Below, piece by piece: positions 47,932-55,168 of a stretch of 64,000 nucleotides of DNA. Under the pieces are notes generated by a model that saw only the letters and a list, made by a program, of their open reading frames with translations, was not told the DNA's origin and did no database searches. The stretch's first letter is position 1. Every line of letters starts with the position of its first letter. The position numbers were made by a program, and so were the translations under genes. The DNA lies in contig CAMIIP010000002.1 in the NCBI GenBank assembly GCA_946222285.1, forward strand, positions 124,001-188,000, given 5' to 3'. Origin of the DNA: an uncultured Rothia sp. (GTDB taxonomy: Bacteria; Actinomycetota; Actinomycetes; Actinomycetales; Micrococcaceae).

Positions 47932-48786
47932 ATGCTATATCAGTATTGGCTGGTTCGTTATGTACCTGACAGTGCACGTCCTGATACCGTATCTGCAGGT
48001 GTAGTAGTAGGAGGAGAGGATCCTGCCGATTGTGGTGCAAAATTTGTTCCACACGCAGGCTCGTTGCCTCCAATAGGCACAAATCGAGAAGTATTCTTTA
48101 GGCTCTTACTTCAACTTTCTGGCGAGGTCTCGCTGTTTATACAACAAGAGAAACTACCTCTCGGGGGAATCCGCGATTTGCGTATTTTCATGGAGCGACA
48201 AAGACGTCAAAACTATGGGATTATCCAGTTTGACCCGCCCGGACAGGTAGTCGCTCCAACTGTAGAGGAAGCAGTTCATCTTCTATATGAACGACTTGTT
48301 TTCCGGGAAAACCTTGAAGTGAAACAGCATCGTGTCTCGAAATTGCGTAGTCTTGCTCGATCTGAATATGAAAGTTTTTCAAGGCTCAAGGAGCATACGG
48401 TAGTTCGTCCAACCATTGAAATAGCAAGAGCTGAAGAGAAAATTGATTTAGCTGTTGTCTCGAATGAGGTTTTAGAGATTAGCTCTGCCTTTTCTTTTAG
48501 GGGTTTACCTAGCAAGGCCCTTAGGGACAAGATACTTGCCTGGACTTACTCTATGGATAAAGTCCGAAGATTTGGTGGCAATCTTGAAACTCAAAAAAAG
48601 AAACGAGTGCTGATTCCGCAACGAGTACCCGTTCTAGCTTTAGTCGAACCCCCATCTACAACAAGCCAGATTGCGCTCTTTAATGAGGCAACAACTGATT
48701 GGGGATCTCTAGGGATTGAAATGATTAGGCCAGATAGCGTAGTACAGCATGCGGCGATTCTTGACCATAAATTAGCTGCGGCATAA
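47932..48786 (+). CDS. DUF3037 protein
   Basis: A 284-residue protein whose first 120 residues match the DUF3037 pattern (YQYWLVRYVPDSARPDTVSAGVVVG). The C-terminal half is basic and unrecognised, apart from a KKKRVLIPQRVPV segment. It is six bases downstream of the HipA-like gene and ends at a terminator, so the two form a closed bicistronic unit, as they do elsewhere. Function unknown; a defence or toxin-modulating role is only inferred from its location. Confidence 0.7.
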   Translation: MLYQYWLVRYVPDSARPDTVSAGVVVGGEDPADCGAKFVPHAGSLPPIGTNREVFFRLLLQLSGEVSLFIQQEKLPLGGIRDLRIFMERQRRQNYGIIQFDPPGQVVAPTVEEAVHLLYERLVFRENLEVKQHRVSKLRSLARSEYESFSRLKEHTVVRPTIEIARAEEKIDLAVVSNEVLEISSAFSFRGLPSKALRDKILAWTYSMDKVRRFGGNLETQKKKRVLIPQRVPVLALVEPPSTTSQIALFNEATTDWGSLGIEMIRPDSVVQHAAILDHKLAAA

Positions 48787-48799
48787 GGGCTTATGAGTA

Positions 48800-48837
48800 A
48801 AGCCCCGGTTCTCTTGGTTGAGTTCCGGGGCTTCTTC
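48800..48837 (+). terminator. Terminator of the HipA/DUF3037 unit
   Basis: A 9-bp stem AAGCCCCGG/CCGGGGCTT (48800-48808 and 48825-48833) is followed by CTTCTTT. The same stem core recurs at two other terminators in the prophage. Confidence 0.85.
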
Positions 48838-49397
48838 TTTGTTCTGTTGTTCCTGCGTGCATCAGGTAAGTGGTGGTTTAGATTCCTGCTTGCCTAGGGT
48901 TCTTGAGTGGTTTGATTAGCTGCAGGTTTGGATCTCTAGGGGGGGTTGGGTTCTTTGGTCGCTTCGCTCCCAGTCGGCTAGCCTGTTGCCTACGGGGAGC
49001 TTTTGTATTCCCATCCTCCAAAGAATCCCGAGGTTTTGTGAAAGAGAGCCTCCTCTTTATACGACAATTAGACCCTCTGTTCATAAAAAGTAACCCAGAG
49101 TGTCTTTCGTATGATTCAGTGTCAGGTAGCTAGCCTTAGCTGTTTCCTTTGTATGCCATTCCCGGTACTGGCTCTATCTCAAGTGACCTAGTCCATCAGG
49201 TCTAACCGGGCGGTTGCTTGTGTTCCCCTCTGTTTGCAAGGCTTTGGGCTGGATTCAAGAACCGTAAAGTAAGAACGTCTTCCAGAATTGGTGCAAATGT
49301 ACCAATTAGAAAAAATATTACACTCTATATAGTGCAAAAGCAACATTTGGGATAAATAAGGTGGTGCATATTCACCACATACCCTAAAATAAACCCT
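48838..49397. other. 560-base gap, no supported gene
   Basis: No ORF with a credible start and composition is seen on either strand. The left part is G/T-rich with a G7 run near 48940. The right part, from about 49290, is A/T-rich and probably holds the promoter of the XRE gene. Remnant phage DNA is possible. Confidence 0.4.
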
Positions 49398-49718
49398 ATG
49401 AACACACCTGAATGGACTCTCCAAGACCGCATCCGCAAAGCACGCGAGCATGCCGATCTTACTCAGGTGGAATTTGCGGAGCGCCTTGGTGTCAGTCGAA
49501 ATACTCTCAATCGCTGGGAGGGCGGCATTTATTCGCCTGCTGACTCGGTCATTCGGCAAATCGCTCAAGTAGCAAATATTCCGCTCGATTGGTTCTATGT
49601 AGTAGATGAATCTTCAACAGTTCCTTTAGACCGTCTAGATTCGCCGACACCGCCCGAGCGCGTAGTCCTGGAATGGAATGGCGACGGCTACACAGTAGCC
49701 CAGGAAGGCGGCAAATAG
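49398..49718 (+). CDS. XRE-family regulator
   Basis: A 106-residue DNA-binding protein with an N-terminal lambda-repressor-like helix-turn-helix (LTQVEFAERLGVSRNTLNRWEGG, residues about 21-43) and a short tail without a peptidase or dimerisation motif. It is convergent with the Rex-like pair and shares a terminator with it. It could regulate the accessory arc; it is distinct from the immunity repressor at 53775. Confidence 0.85.
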   Translation: MNTPEWTLQDRIRKAREHADLTQVEFAERLGVSRNTLNRWEGGIYSPADSVIRQIAQVANIPLDWFYVVDESSTVPLDRLDSPTPPERVVLEWNGDGYTVAQEGGK

Positions 49719-49724
49719 AGCACA

Positions 49725-49769
49725 AAGAAGCCCCGGCCCCCGGAACTCTCCAAAGTACCGGGGCTTCTT
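49725..49769. terminator. Bidirectional terminator
   Basis: A perfect 12-bp stem (49725-49736 and 49758-49769) with the GCCCCGG core ends in T-rich sequence on both sides. It serves the XRE gene on the plus strand and the membrane-protein gene on the minus strand. Confidence 0.85.
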
Positions 49770-49779
49770 ATTCTAGGTA

Positions 49780-50304
49780 CTAGTATTCTGCTGGGATTTG
49801 CGGCTTGGAAACTATCGTGGAGTATACAGAAAGTAATTCTGGAACGATTGCTACAAAAAGCGTGAGAGGGAGCATCCCTGCAAAGAGCATGATTGAACTT
49901 CCAGGGCGACCAATTATTCCGTCGGAACCCATACAAAAGGCAATGAAGGTAATCGCTAGAATCGCTGCACATGCTGAACACGCTGCTCCGAACAGCAAGA
50001 GCTTAGCCACGCTATCCACATGCTTTCGTTCTGGCATTCTAGAATAGCGATATTCTTCTTCTTGTTCAGTAAGCTTCAACCGGAGCGTGGAGTAGTGGAT
50101 AAAACTCGAAAGGTAGCCACCGAATGATAACGCGAGCAGCGTAAGAATAGCCGCAGGAGCTAGAAGCGGGAGATCGAAGAAGAGCAATGTAAGCGCTGAT
50201 ACCCCGGGGACGGCAAAGACAAAAATAGTTCTACGATTCAGAATCAAACGCCGTGAGTTACCTCGAAGAATTTCGAGTACTTCTCGGATAAACATTGACT
50301 TCAT
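49780..50304 (-). CDS. Four-helix membrane protein, RexB-like by layout
   Basis: A 174-residue integral membrane protein. Hydrophobic stretches lie at about 28-45, 48-68, 98-125 and 136-160, with a charged loop (LTEQEEEYRYSRMPERKH) between the second and third. It is the downstream gene of a pair, 24 bases after the 348-residue cytosolic protein. A cytosolic sensor followed by a small four-helix membrane protein in the lysogeny region is the layout of lambda RexA/RexB and of similar actinophage exclusion pairs. I see no direct sequence similarity, so the role is an inference. Confidence 0.6.
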   Translation of the reverse strand: MKSMFIREVLEILRGNSRRLILNRRTIFVFAVPGVSALTLLFFDLPLLAPAAILTLLALSFGGYLSSFIHYSTLRLKLTEQEEEYRYSRMPERKHVDSVAKLLLFGAACSACAAILAITFIAFCMGSDGIIGRPGSSIMLFAGMLPLTLFVAIVPELLSVYSTIVSKPQIPAEY

Positions 50305-50328
50305 CTCCTCCCTGAATGGGATTAAGTT

Positions 50329-51375
50329 TTATAAGTCTAGCTCAATCTTGAGTATGCTTTGAAGCCTTTCAACCTTTTCTTTTGCGTCATCAAGATACTG
50401 ATACTGCTTTGGGCGGTCACCAGCCTGGACTGGATACGTAAAGAAAGCCGACATATTTTCAGGAGAAACCGTTTTTACGCTTCCCTCTTTATCCGCAAAC
50501 GTTACTGATCCGGAATCCCAATCAATACCTTCTACCTCTTCAGTTACACAGGCTGAGATTTCCTTAACTGCTTCCTCTGGTGGAAGCTTTACTTCCTCAC
50601 CTTCGTCGGTGGCATGGCCTAGCCAATTAAGCACACCTTTTATTAAGCCAGTATGTGCTTTAGAGTCAAAGGTTCTTTGAGTGAATTCCATGAAGGCCTT
50701 ACCTGGTTTGCCAGTTATTGCATCATAGGAGTGTTTTTCTAGCTTGACTTGATGTAGGCGACCTTCTTCGATTTGCTCTCGTAAGCGTTCCTCATCTGAT
50801 ATAGCTTTCACAGTAAAATTCCACCAGTCTGCTTCTGGCGCTAAGCCTTGAGAATCTATCGCTGTACTCTCCATTAAACACGCTAAATAGCGAAGTAAAT
50901 CCATGCCGGGGCTCAAACGACCTTGAGCTTCAGCCATCAATATTCCTGTGGTCCCACCGTCTTTGGGCAAAAATAGTGAAACATAGTAAGGATTTGCTGG
51001 TGCTTTGCCTTTGAGCGGTACATTTTCTCGAATGTCCCGGCTCAGCGCTTCATCGTGAGACCCTTCTTTTCCCCACTTGAATTCAAAGTCGATTCGTCCT
51101 GGATGCCTTTTTACATTTGTCAGTAAGACTGCCTTGGTGTTGGGATCGGTGGAGATATCGTAGGTATCTCCTTTTTTATCTATCCAACGTTGCAACAGTA
51201 GAGGATGAAAATAGACTTTTCCAATATATTCTTCAGCAATCGCGACAATGTCATCGATAGCGCTCTCGGAGCTTTCGTAAATTCCATCACTTGAAAATGC
51301 GTGACGAGAGTTCCCATAGCCTTTGCGAAGTGAAGTCGTAAATAGCCTGTAACCGTATTTTTTGCTTGAAGCCAT
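50329..51375 (-). CDS. Unrecognised 348-residue prophage protein, RexA-like by layout
   Basis: A soluble, mixed-charge protein that I do not recognise. The first 180 residues look globular, with alternating strands (RIDFEFKW, NPYYVSLFL, TGILMAEAQGRLSP) and a helix DLLRYLACLMES. The middle is acidic and helical, and the C terminus (AKEKVERLQSILKIEL) is a probable helix. It is transcribed with a downstream four-helix membrane protein. Lambda RexA has a vaguely similar GFARTVFGP / TDFL stretch at the place of TGILMAEAQGRLSP / DLLRYL, which is too weak to prove homology. Likely a superinfection-exclusion sensor, with low certainty. Confidence 0.6.
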   Translation of the reverse strand: MASSKKYGYRLFTTSLRKGYGNSRHAFSSDGIYESSESAIDDIVAIAEEYIGKVYFHPLLLQRWIDKKGDTYDISTDPNTKAVLLTNVKRHPGRIDFEFKWGKEGSHDEALSRDIRENVPLKGKAPANPYYVSLFLPKDGGTTGILMAEAQGRLSPGMDLLRYLACLMESTAIDSQGLAPEADWWNFTVKAISDEERLREQIEEGRLHQVKLEKHSYDAITGKPGKAFMEFTQRTFDSKAHTGLIKGVLNWLGHATDEGEEVKLPPEEAVKEISACVTEEVEGIDWDSGSVTFADKEGSVKTVSPENMSAFFTYPVQAGDRPKQYQYLDDAKEKVERLQSILKIELDL

Positions 51376-51557
51376 GAACGCTCGATTCAGATGTTTACGG
51401 ATAGTTGCTCGGAGGTGCTTCTACCCTGGTAGGTAATTTCGTTAACCATACGATTAAAGCCCTGCATTTAGCGCGAATTCAGGGCTTTAAGGCTCTATAA
51501 ATATTTTTCCTTCACAGCTGTGCTGAACAGCTTGAAATAAAGGAATTTGAGTTAATT

Positions 51558-51947
51558 TTAAGACTTAGCAATCCAGGTGTTATCTGGGAAAGCATCTAAA
51601 ACTGCTTCCTTGAGGGCATCATTTTCAAAAATATCTAATCCTGATTCTTCAGGGATCTCTGAAGAATCAAACGTATGCCCCAGATATCCGCCTTCTCGCC
51701 CATTATATGGAGTGTCTATAGCATCTTCGAAATCCTCATAGAACTTCTGAGCATAAGCAGAAATCAGTTCGTTCAATGGCGCAGCGGGAGATTTTCCTGT
51801 GAACGTGCATGTGTAATCTGAAGAGCTCTTAGCGATAATGATGTCTCGGAATTCCCCCTCAGACACGCAAGATTCATTGACGAAATCATCTGAAGAAGAC
51901 CACCCTCTCGATTCTGCTTCTTCCCATTCTCGTTTTACTCCACCCAT
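51558..51947 (-). CDS. Stand-alone RES-toxin N-terminal domain protein
   Basis: A 129-residue protein beginning MGGVKREWEEAESRGWSS. It resembles the N-terminal (HEPN/RES-NTD) domain that precedes RES ADP-ribosyl/NAD-degrading toxin domains, including PYNGREGGYLGHTFDSSE near residue 85. It ends where the RES catalytic part would begin. Paired cysteines usual in this domain appear partly lost (VNESC and CTFTGK where CxxC and CxxCG are expected). The ATG at 51947 follows GAAAGGAAG. Fragment, decoy or accessory protein are all possible; the family call is from memory. Confidence 0.5.
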   Translation of the reverse strand: MGGVKREWEEAESRGWSSSDDFVNESCVSEGEFRDIIIAKSSSDYTCTFTGKSPAAPLNELISAYAQKFYEDFEDAIDTPYNGREGGYLGHTFDSSEIPEESGLDIFENDALKEAVLDAFPDNTWIAKS

Positions 51948-52144
51948 AATTTTGCTTCCTTTCAACAACAACTGCGGATATTACACACATTACATCGGGC
52001 AGGGATGAAAGTTAAGCTCGGTCACTCTTGGTAAAGTATTGGAGATTTTTGCAAAACAGGAGATTTGATAGGGCTCTGCCGTCTGAATAAAGGGCTTTGT
52101 GGATCTTAAATCTTTTTGCTGTCGTTATTGAGAATCAAAAGAAG

Positions 52145-52178
52145 AAGCCCCGACCAATAATTTTATTGGCCGGGGCTT
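52145..52178 (-). terminator. Terminator of the lipoprotein gene
   Basis: A 15-bp stem with one mismatch (52145-52159 and 52164-52178) again has the GCCCCG core. Read on the minus strand, it ends in CTTCTTCTTTT just after the stop at 52194. Confidence 0.85.
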
Positions 52179-52193
52179 TATCTGTACGGGTTG

Positions 52194-53248
52194 CTATTTC
52201 ACTTCAACAGGGTCCTCGATTGAAGTCCCATTGTAAAGTCCAACTTGAGCAGTTGCTGTCTTGGTAGCGGCTGCAGTATTAGAAGTGTTGACGACAACGC
52301 ATTTATCATTTTCACTTGATTCAGGAAGGGATTTTGCTTCGTATTCTTTATAGTCAGCTTCACCGCCTAAGCCAGATATGCCATTTTCGGCTAGTGTATG
52401 GGTTATTGAGCGCCAAACGTATGTATTAGTTCCTGAAGTCGTCTGTGCCCCTGTTTCGTTGAGCTGATCTTCGGAGGCGGCAACGGAGCAGATAGCACCC
52501 CATGACCCGTTTAGTGATTGAGGCATGACATTATTTAGCTCTTTTTGATAATTAGGGCTGAAAATATAAAACCGAATATCATTCCCCTTGAGCGTAGTCC
52601 CAGTGAGTTTCGCCAGGGTGTCATCGCTACCAACTGGCTCAGAGGGGTGGGTGCGCCGGTTGCCTCATCTGCGCTAGCCTTCTCGTCCGTAGGCGAAAGG
52701 ACAGTTGAATTATTAATCGTGGCATGAGCGAGCGTGGAAGGGTACGAATGCTCACCCGCTAAAATAACAGTTTTCTTTTCCCCAGCTGCAACCTCATAGT
52801 TATCACCGGTGAAAGCATTATGCACCTCAATAATACGACTCTCTTCACCATCACTCGGCGCAGGGGCGACATCTTGATAATTCAAAAAATCACTAATCAT
52901 CGTGTACTCAACAAGTTCACCCTCGGCGTCGGTGAAATTTGCAGAAGTAACACTGGTGTTAGAGGATCCTTGTCGATTATCTACGGTAACCGCAATGAAA
53001 TTTAAAGGCGTCTTTTCTTTACCCATATACCCACGAGCTTCTTCAACTCCTGAAGGTGCGGGAACACCTTGGGATAGTACAAATTTTGCGCCTTGATTAT
53101 CTGTACCTGCCCAATTCTTCACATCACTATAAGTTTCCTGGGTGCTGATGGTGACGGAAGTTGACGGGGCGCTATCCTGATTCGCAGAATTCGAGCAACC
53201 GGAAAGGGCAAGAACTGCAAGAGCGCTAAGAGTAAAAACCTTTTTCAT
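52194..53248 (-). pseudogene. Lipoprotein gene interrupted by a one-base frameshift
   Basis: The 5' part encodes a lipoprotein: MKKVFTLSALAVLALSGCS with lipobox cysteine, then a DUF4352-like beta domain. Near 52630-52664 the frame changes. In the current frame the protein ends with a nonsense-like tail (TPWRNSLGLRSRG and so on, 237 residues). In the next frame a coherent sequence continues (EPVGSDDTLAKLTGTTLKG, then NYQKELNNVMPQSLNGSWGA) to the stop at 52194. Adding one base to the G4 run at 52644-52647 restores a 351-residue protein. The ATG at 53248 follows GAGAAGGTT. Confidence 0.8.
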
Positions 53249-53331
53249 GAGGGGGAACCTTCTCTGGGGATAAAGAATGTGAGACATACACGCGAGAAAC
53301 GCGGATATATACCTAAATCATAAAACCAAAA

Positions 53332-53365
53332 GAGTCTCAGCAAGCATCAATACTTACTGAGACTC
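53332..53365 (-). terminator. Terminator of the repressor/ImmA operon
   Basis: A perfect 9-bp stem (53332-53340 and 53357-53365) is followed on the minus strand by CTTTTGGTTTT. It lies ten bases after the ImmA stop. Confidence 0.85.
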
Positions 53366-53374
53366 AAGATAAAT

Positions 53375-53812
53375 TTATGCTGCGCTTGCAATGAAGCATT
53401 GTTCTGGGTGTGCTTTGAGGTATGCCTCTAGTATGCGATCTGTGACTCCTAGCTCATAGGCTACACGGCCAGGATCATCGGGGTATGCCTGAGCAAGCTC
53501 GCGCAGTTCATCTGAATCTATAAGTTTTTCTGCTGCCATTCTGTCGCATCGTGCTTCAATCCTGGGGGAGAGAACCGCTGGAAAATGAGGTTCATCAAAG
53601 ATGGCGTGGATGAGTTCGTGGCAGATAACGCTTCGTTCTACGCGGGCTGTTTGATTGGGCCTGATAATAATCCGCGTTCCGTCCCATCGTCCAAGTCGTC
53701 CTTCCCCTGGATGACCGTAGACGATGGGTATTCCTAGATTGTTGGCTTCTTCGGTGGGGGAGTATCGGGGGAGTTTAGCCTTCGTAGTGATCGACCCCCA
53801 TGTCGTCCTCAC
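53375..53812 (-). CDS. ImmA/IrrE-family metallopeptidase
   Basis: A 145-residue zinc peptidase with HELIH at residues 65-69 in VICHELIHAIF and a later acidic residue in EARCDRMAAEKLI. Such proteins cleave or relieve phage repressors. The GTG at 53812 gives a start just before TTWGSI, as in related proteins; a TTG at 53833 is possible. Either way it overlaps the 3' end of the repressor gene, so the two are coupled. Together they form the immunity control unit. Confidence 0.87.
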   Translation of the reverse strand: MRTTWGSITTKAKLPRYSPTEEANNLGIPIVYGHPGEGRLGRWDGTRIIIRPNQTARVERSVICHELIHAIFDEPHFPAVLSPRIEARCDRMAAEKLIDSDELRELAQAYPDDPGRVAYELGVTDRILEAYLKAHPEQCFIASAA

Positions 53813-54113
53813 CTTCGTAGGCAGCAAGGGCAAAATTATCTATTAGCTGATTTGCGGGACGATATAGTGAACGCTCAGCTTGTTCAAGGATTTTGCTGGG
53901 AGAGACCCCTAGTGCATCGCAGATGAACTCGAATTGAGAAAGATTCATCGCTGACTCGTTGCGATAAATGGTCTTGGAAATAACTCCTTGACTTACTCCG
54001 CTCATACTGGAGAGCCTTCTTTGGGAGAGACTCTTGCGAGCCATTAGAGCCCTGAGCTCTTCATGGAGCGCCTCAATTAGCTCCGTAACAGTACTACTTG
54101 CTTGTTTACCCAT
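53775..54113 (-). CDS. XRE-family phage repressor
   Basis: A 112-residue protein with a helix-turn-helix at about 27-75 (KSLSQRRLSSMSGVSQGVISKTIYR) and a short C-terminal extension. It is divergent from the Cro-like gene with a 94-base shared control region that holds an operator and a sigma-70 promoter, and it is followed by the ImmA/IrrE gene. This makes it the probable lysogeny repressor. Confidence 0.88.
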   Translation of the reverse strand: MGKQASSTVTELIEALHEELRALMARKSLSQRRLSSMSGVSQGVISKTIYRNESAMNLSQFEFICDALGVSPSKILEQAERSLYRPANQLIDNFALAAYEGEDDMGVDHYEG

Positions 54114-54155
54114 GGCTTCAATTTAGCATGTAAATAAAATAAATAATCTAAATAC

Positions 54156-54184
54156 TTGACGTTGAGTTTATTTATACTCATAAT
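54156..54184 (+). promoter_or_regulatory. Rightward early promoter
   Basis: TTGACG (54156-54161) and CATAAT (54179-54184) are separated by 17 bases, a near-consensus vegetative promoter 24 bases ahead of the Cro-like start. The spacer and -10 overlap the operator at 54163-54180. Confidence 0.8.
54163..54180 (+). promoter_or_regulatory. Operator copy 1
   Basis: The 18-base imperfect palindrome TGAGTTTATTTATACTCA lies inside the rightward early promoter. Its exact reverse complement recurs at 54453-54470. Binding by the repressor or the Cro-like protein would block the promoter. Confidence 0.75.
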
Positions 54185-54207
54185 AGATTACAACGAAAGG
54201 ATGAAAA

Positions 54208-54438
54208 ATGGTCACCAGGGAAGCTTTGTCCTCCATTAGGGCGAATCTCAAGCTGCAGGAGCGTAAGCAAAAAGATCTTGCAGAGCATCTCGGTGTTTCC
54301 GAGGTTTGGGTAAGCAGGATTCTCTCTGGGAAGGCTGAAATGAAGCTTTACATGTTTCTATCCATAGCCGAGTTTCTAAATATTCCAGCAAGTCAACTGC
54401 TGCTACAATCCGAACAGCGAGCAAGCGAGACCGATTAA
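54208..54438 (+). CDS. Cro-like XRE regulator
   Basis: A 76-residue single-domain DNA-binding protein with helix-turn-helix QKDLAEHLGVSEVWVSRILSG (about 20-40). Its gene is the first of the rightward early operon, divergent from the repressor and bracketed by two identical operators. Size and position suit a Cro-type lytic regulator. The ribosome site GAAAGGATG is directly upstream. Confidence 0.85.
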   Translation: MVTREALSSIRANLKLQERKQKDLAEHLGVSEVWVSRILSGKAEMKLYMFLSIAEFLNIPASQLLLQSEQRASETD

Positions 54439-54452
54439 TTTTTTACCCTTAG

Positions 54453-54470
54453 TGAGTATAAATAAACTCA
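54453..54470 (-). promoter_or_regulatory. Operator copy 2
   Basis: TGAGTATAAATAAACTCA is the exact reverse complement of the operator at 54163-54180, and its arms extend one base further on each side with AG and CT (54451-54472). It lies 14 bases after the Cro-like stop. Two distant copies allow looping or a second controlled promoter. Confidence 0.7.
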
Positions 54471-54503
54471 CTGGAAATTATAGATTTATTAGATTTCCTT
54501 CAT

Positions 54504-54538
54504 CTGGTACGGCGTCGGGGGGACGCCGGGGGAGCCAG
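54504..54538 (+). other. G-rich hairpin ahead of the excision-type gene
   Basis: A GGCGTC/GACGCC stem (54511-54516 and 54522-54527) sits inside an outer CTGG/CCAG pair (54504-54507 and 54535-54538), with two G5-G6 runs. It is about 30 bases ahead of the next start. No T run follows, so it may be a leader structure. Confidence 0.45.
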
Positions 54539-54569
54539 GTGAAGGACCCCTTATTAGAAAGGACCAGAC

Positions 54570-54881
54570 GTGATTCTCGAAGAAGGGAAGAACATCTGGA
54601 CACCGGAAGAAGCCTTCGAAGTCCTCAAAGGTGCTTACAAGAGCTACGAGACTTTCAAGAACAAGATGTATTCGAAGAAAATCCCTCGTCATGGTGGTCC
54701 AGGCACGGGCAAGCTTGTGCATTTCACTCGTGAAGACATGATTGAGATTTACGAGATGGGTGCTGTTAGGCCTGAGAAAAGCGAAGAGAAGAAGACTAAG
54801 CCTTTCGAGCCAGTTCCTGAGTTGCCGGCGGCTTTCCGCCAGACTTCACGTTCTCGTGCTCGTCATAGGGGCTCAGCATGA
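54570..54881 (+). CDS. Small DNA-binding-type protein (possible excisionase)
   Basis: A 103-residue protein starting with GTG after AGAAAGGACC. Residues 10-65 suggest a winged-helix segment (WTPEEAFEVLKGAYKSYETF, then KKIPRHGGPGTGKLVHFTRED), as in helix-turn-helix excisionase-like proteins; the tail is basic. Second gene of the early operon, with an ATGA overlap to the next gene. The excisionase reading is tentative. Confidence 0.6.
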   Translation: MILEEGKNIWTPEEAFEVLKGAYKSYETFKNKMYSKKIPRHGGPGTGKLVHFTREDMIEIYEMGAVRPEKSEEKKTKPFEPVPELPAAFRQTSRSRARHRGSA

Positions 54882-55168
54882 GAGCGCCGGAACCTTTGAA
54901 GCATTACGTGTGGGAATCCATTCCAGGTGCTAAATCCGTCGATGAGGCAACAGAAATTCTTCAGAAAGTTCAGCAGCTAAAGAGAGCCACTGGGCAGGAA
55001 GACCTCAATGAAGCATTTGCAAAAGCTTTGGAGGGCTCAGGCAAAGTTATCGACACCATAGCGTTCGTCTTTCGGAACATCGGGGAAAACATTGCTTCAG
55101 TCGTTAATACTCTCGCCGCCGCAGGTTTTGAAGAGCTTACACAGGAAGATTTCGAGGTGGCGCGATGA
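54878..55168 (+). CDS. Hypothetical early phage protein
   Basis: A 96-residue acidic, helical protein, unrecognised. It overlaps both neighbours with ATGA junctions, which supports it as real and translationally coupled. No motif is seen. Confidence 0.7.
   Translation: MRAPEPLKHYVWESIPGAKSVDEATEILQKVQQLKRATGQEDLNEAFAKALEGSGKVIDTIAFVFRNIGENIASVVNTLAAAGFEELTQEDFEVAR

Noticed and set aside
49398..49718. XRE gene at 49398 as the main immunity repressor
   Set aside because: It has no divergent partner or operator pair and no ImmA neighbour; the gene at 53775-54113 fits the repressor role far better.
54452..54733. 93-codon ORF in another frame over the excision-type gene
   Set aside because: It starts inside operator 2 and overlaps a better-supported gene with coupled neighbours; its composition is arginine-rich shadow.
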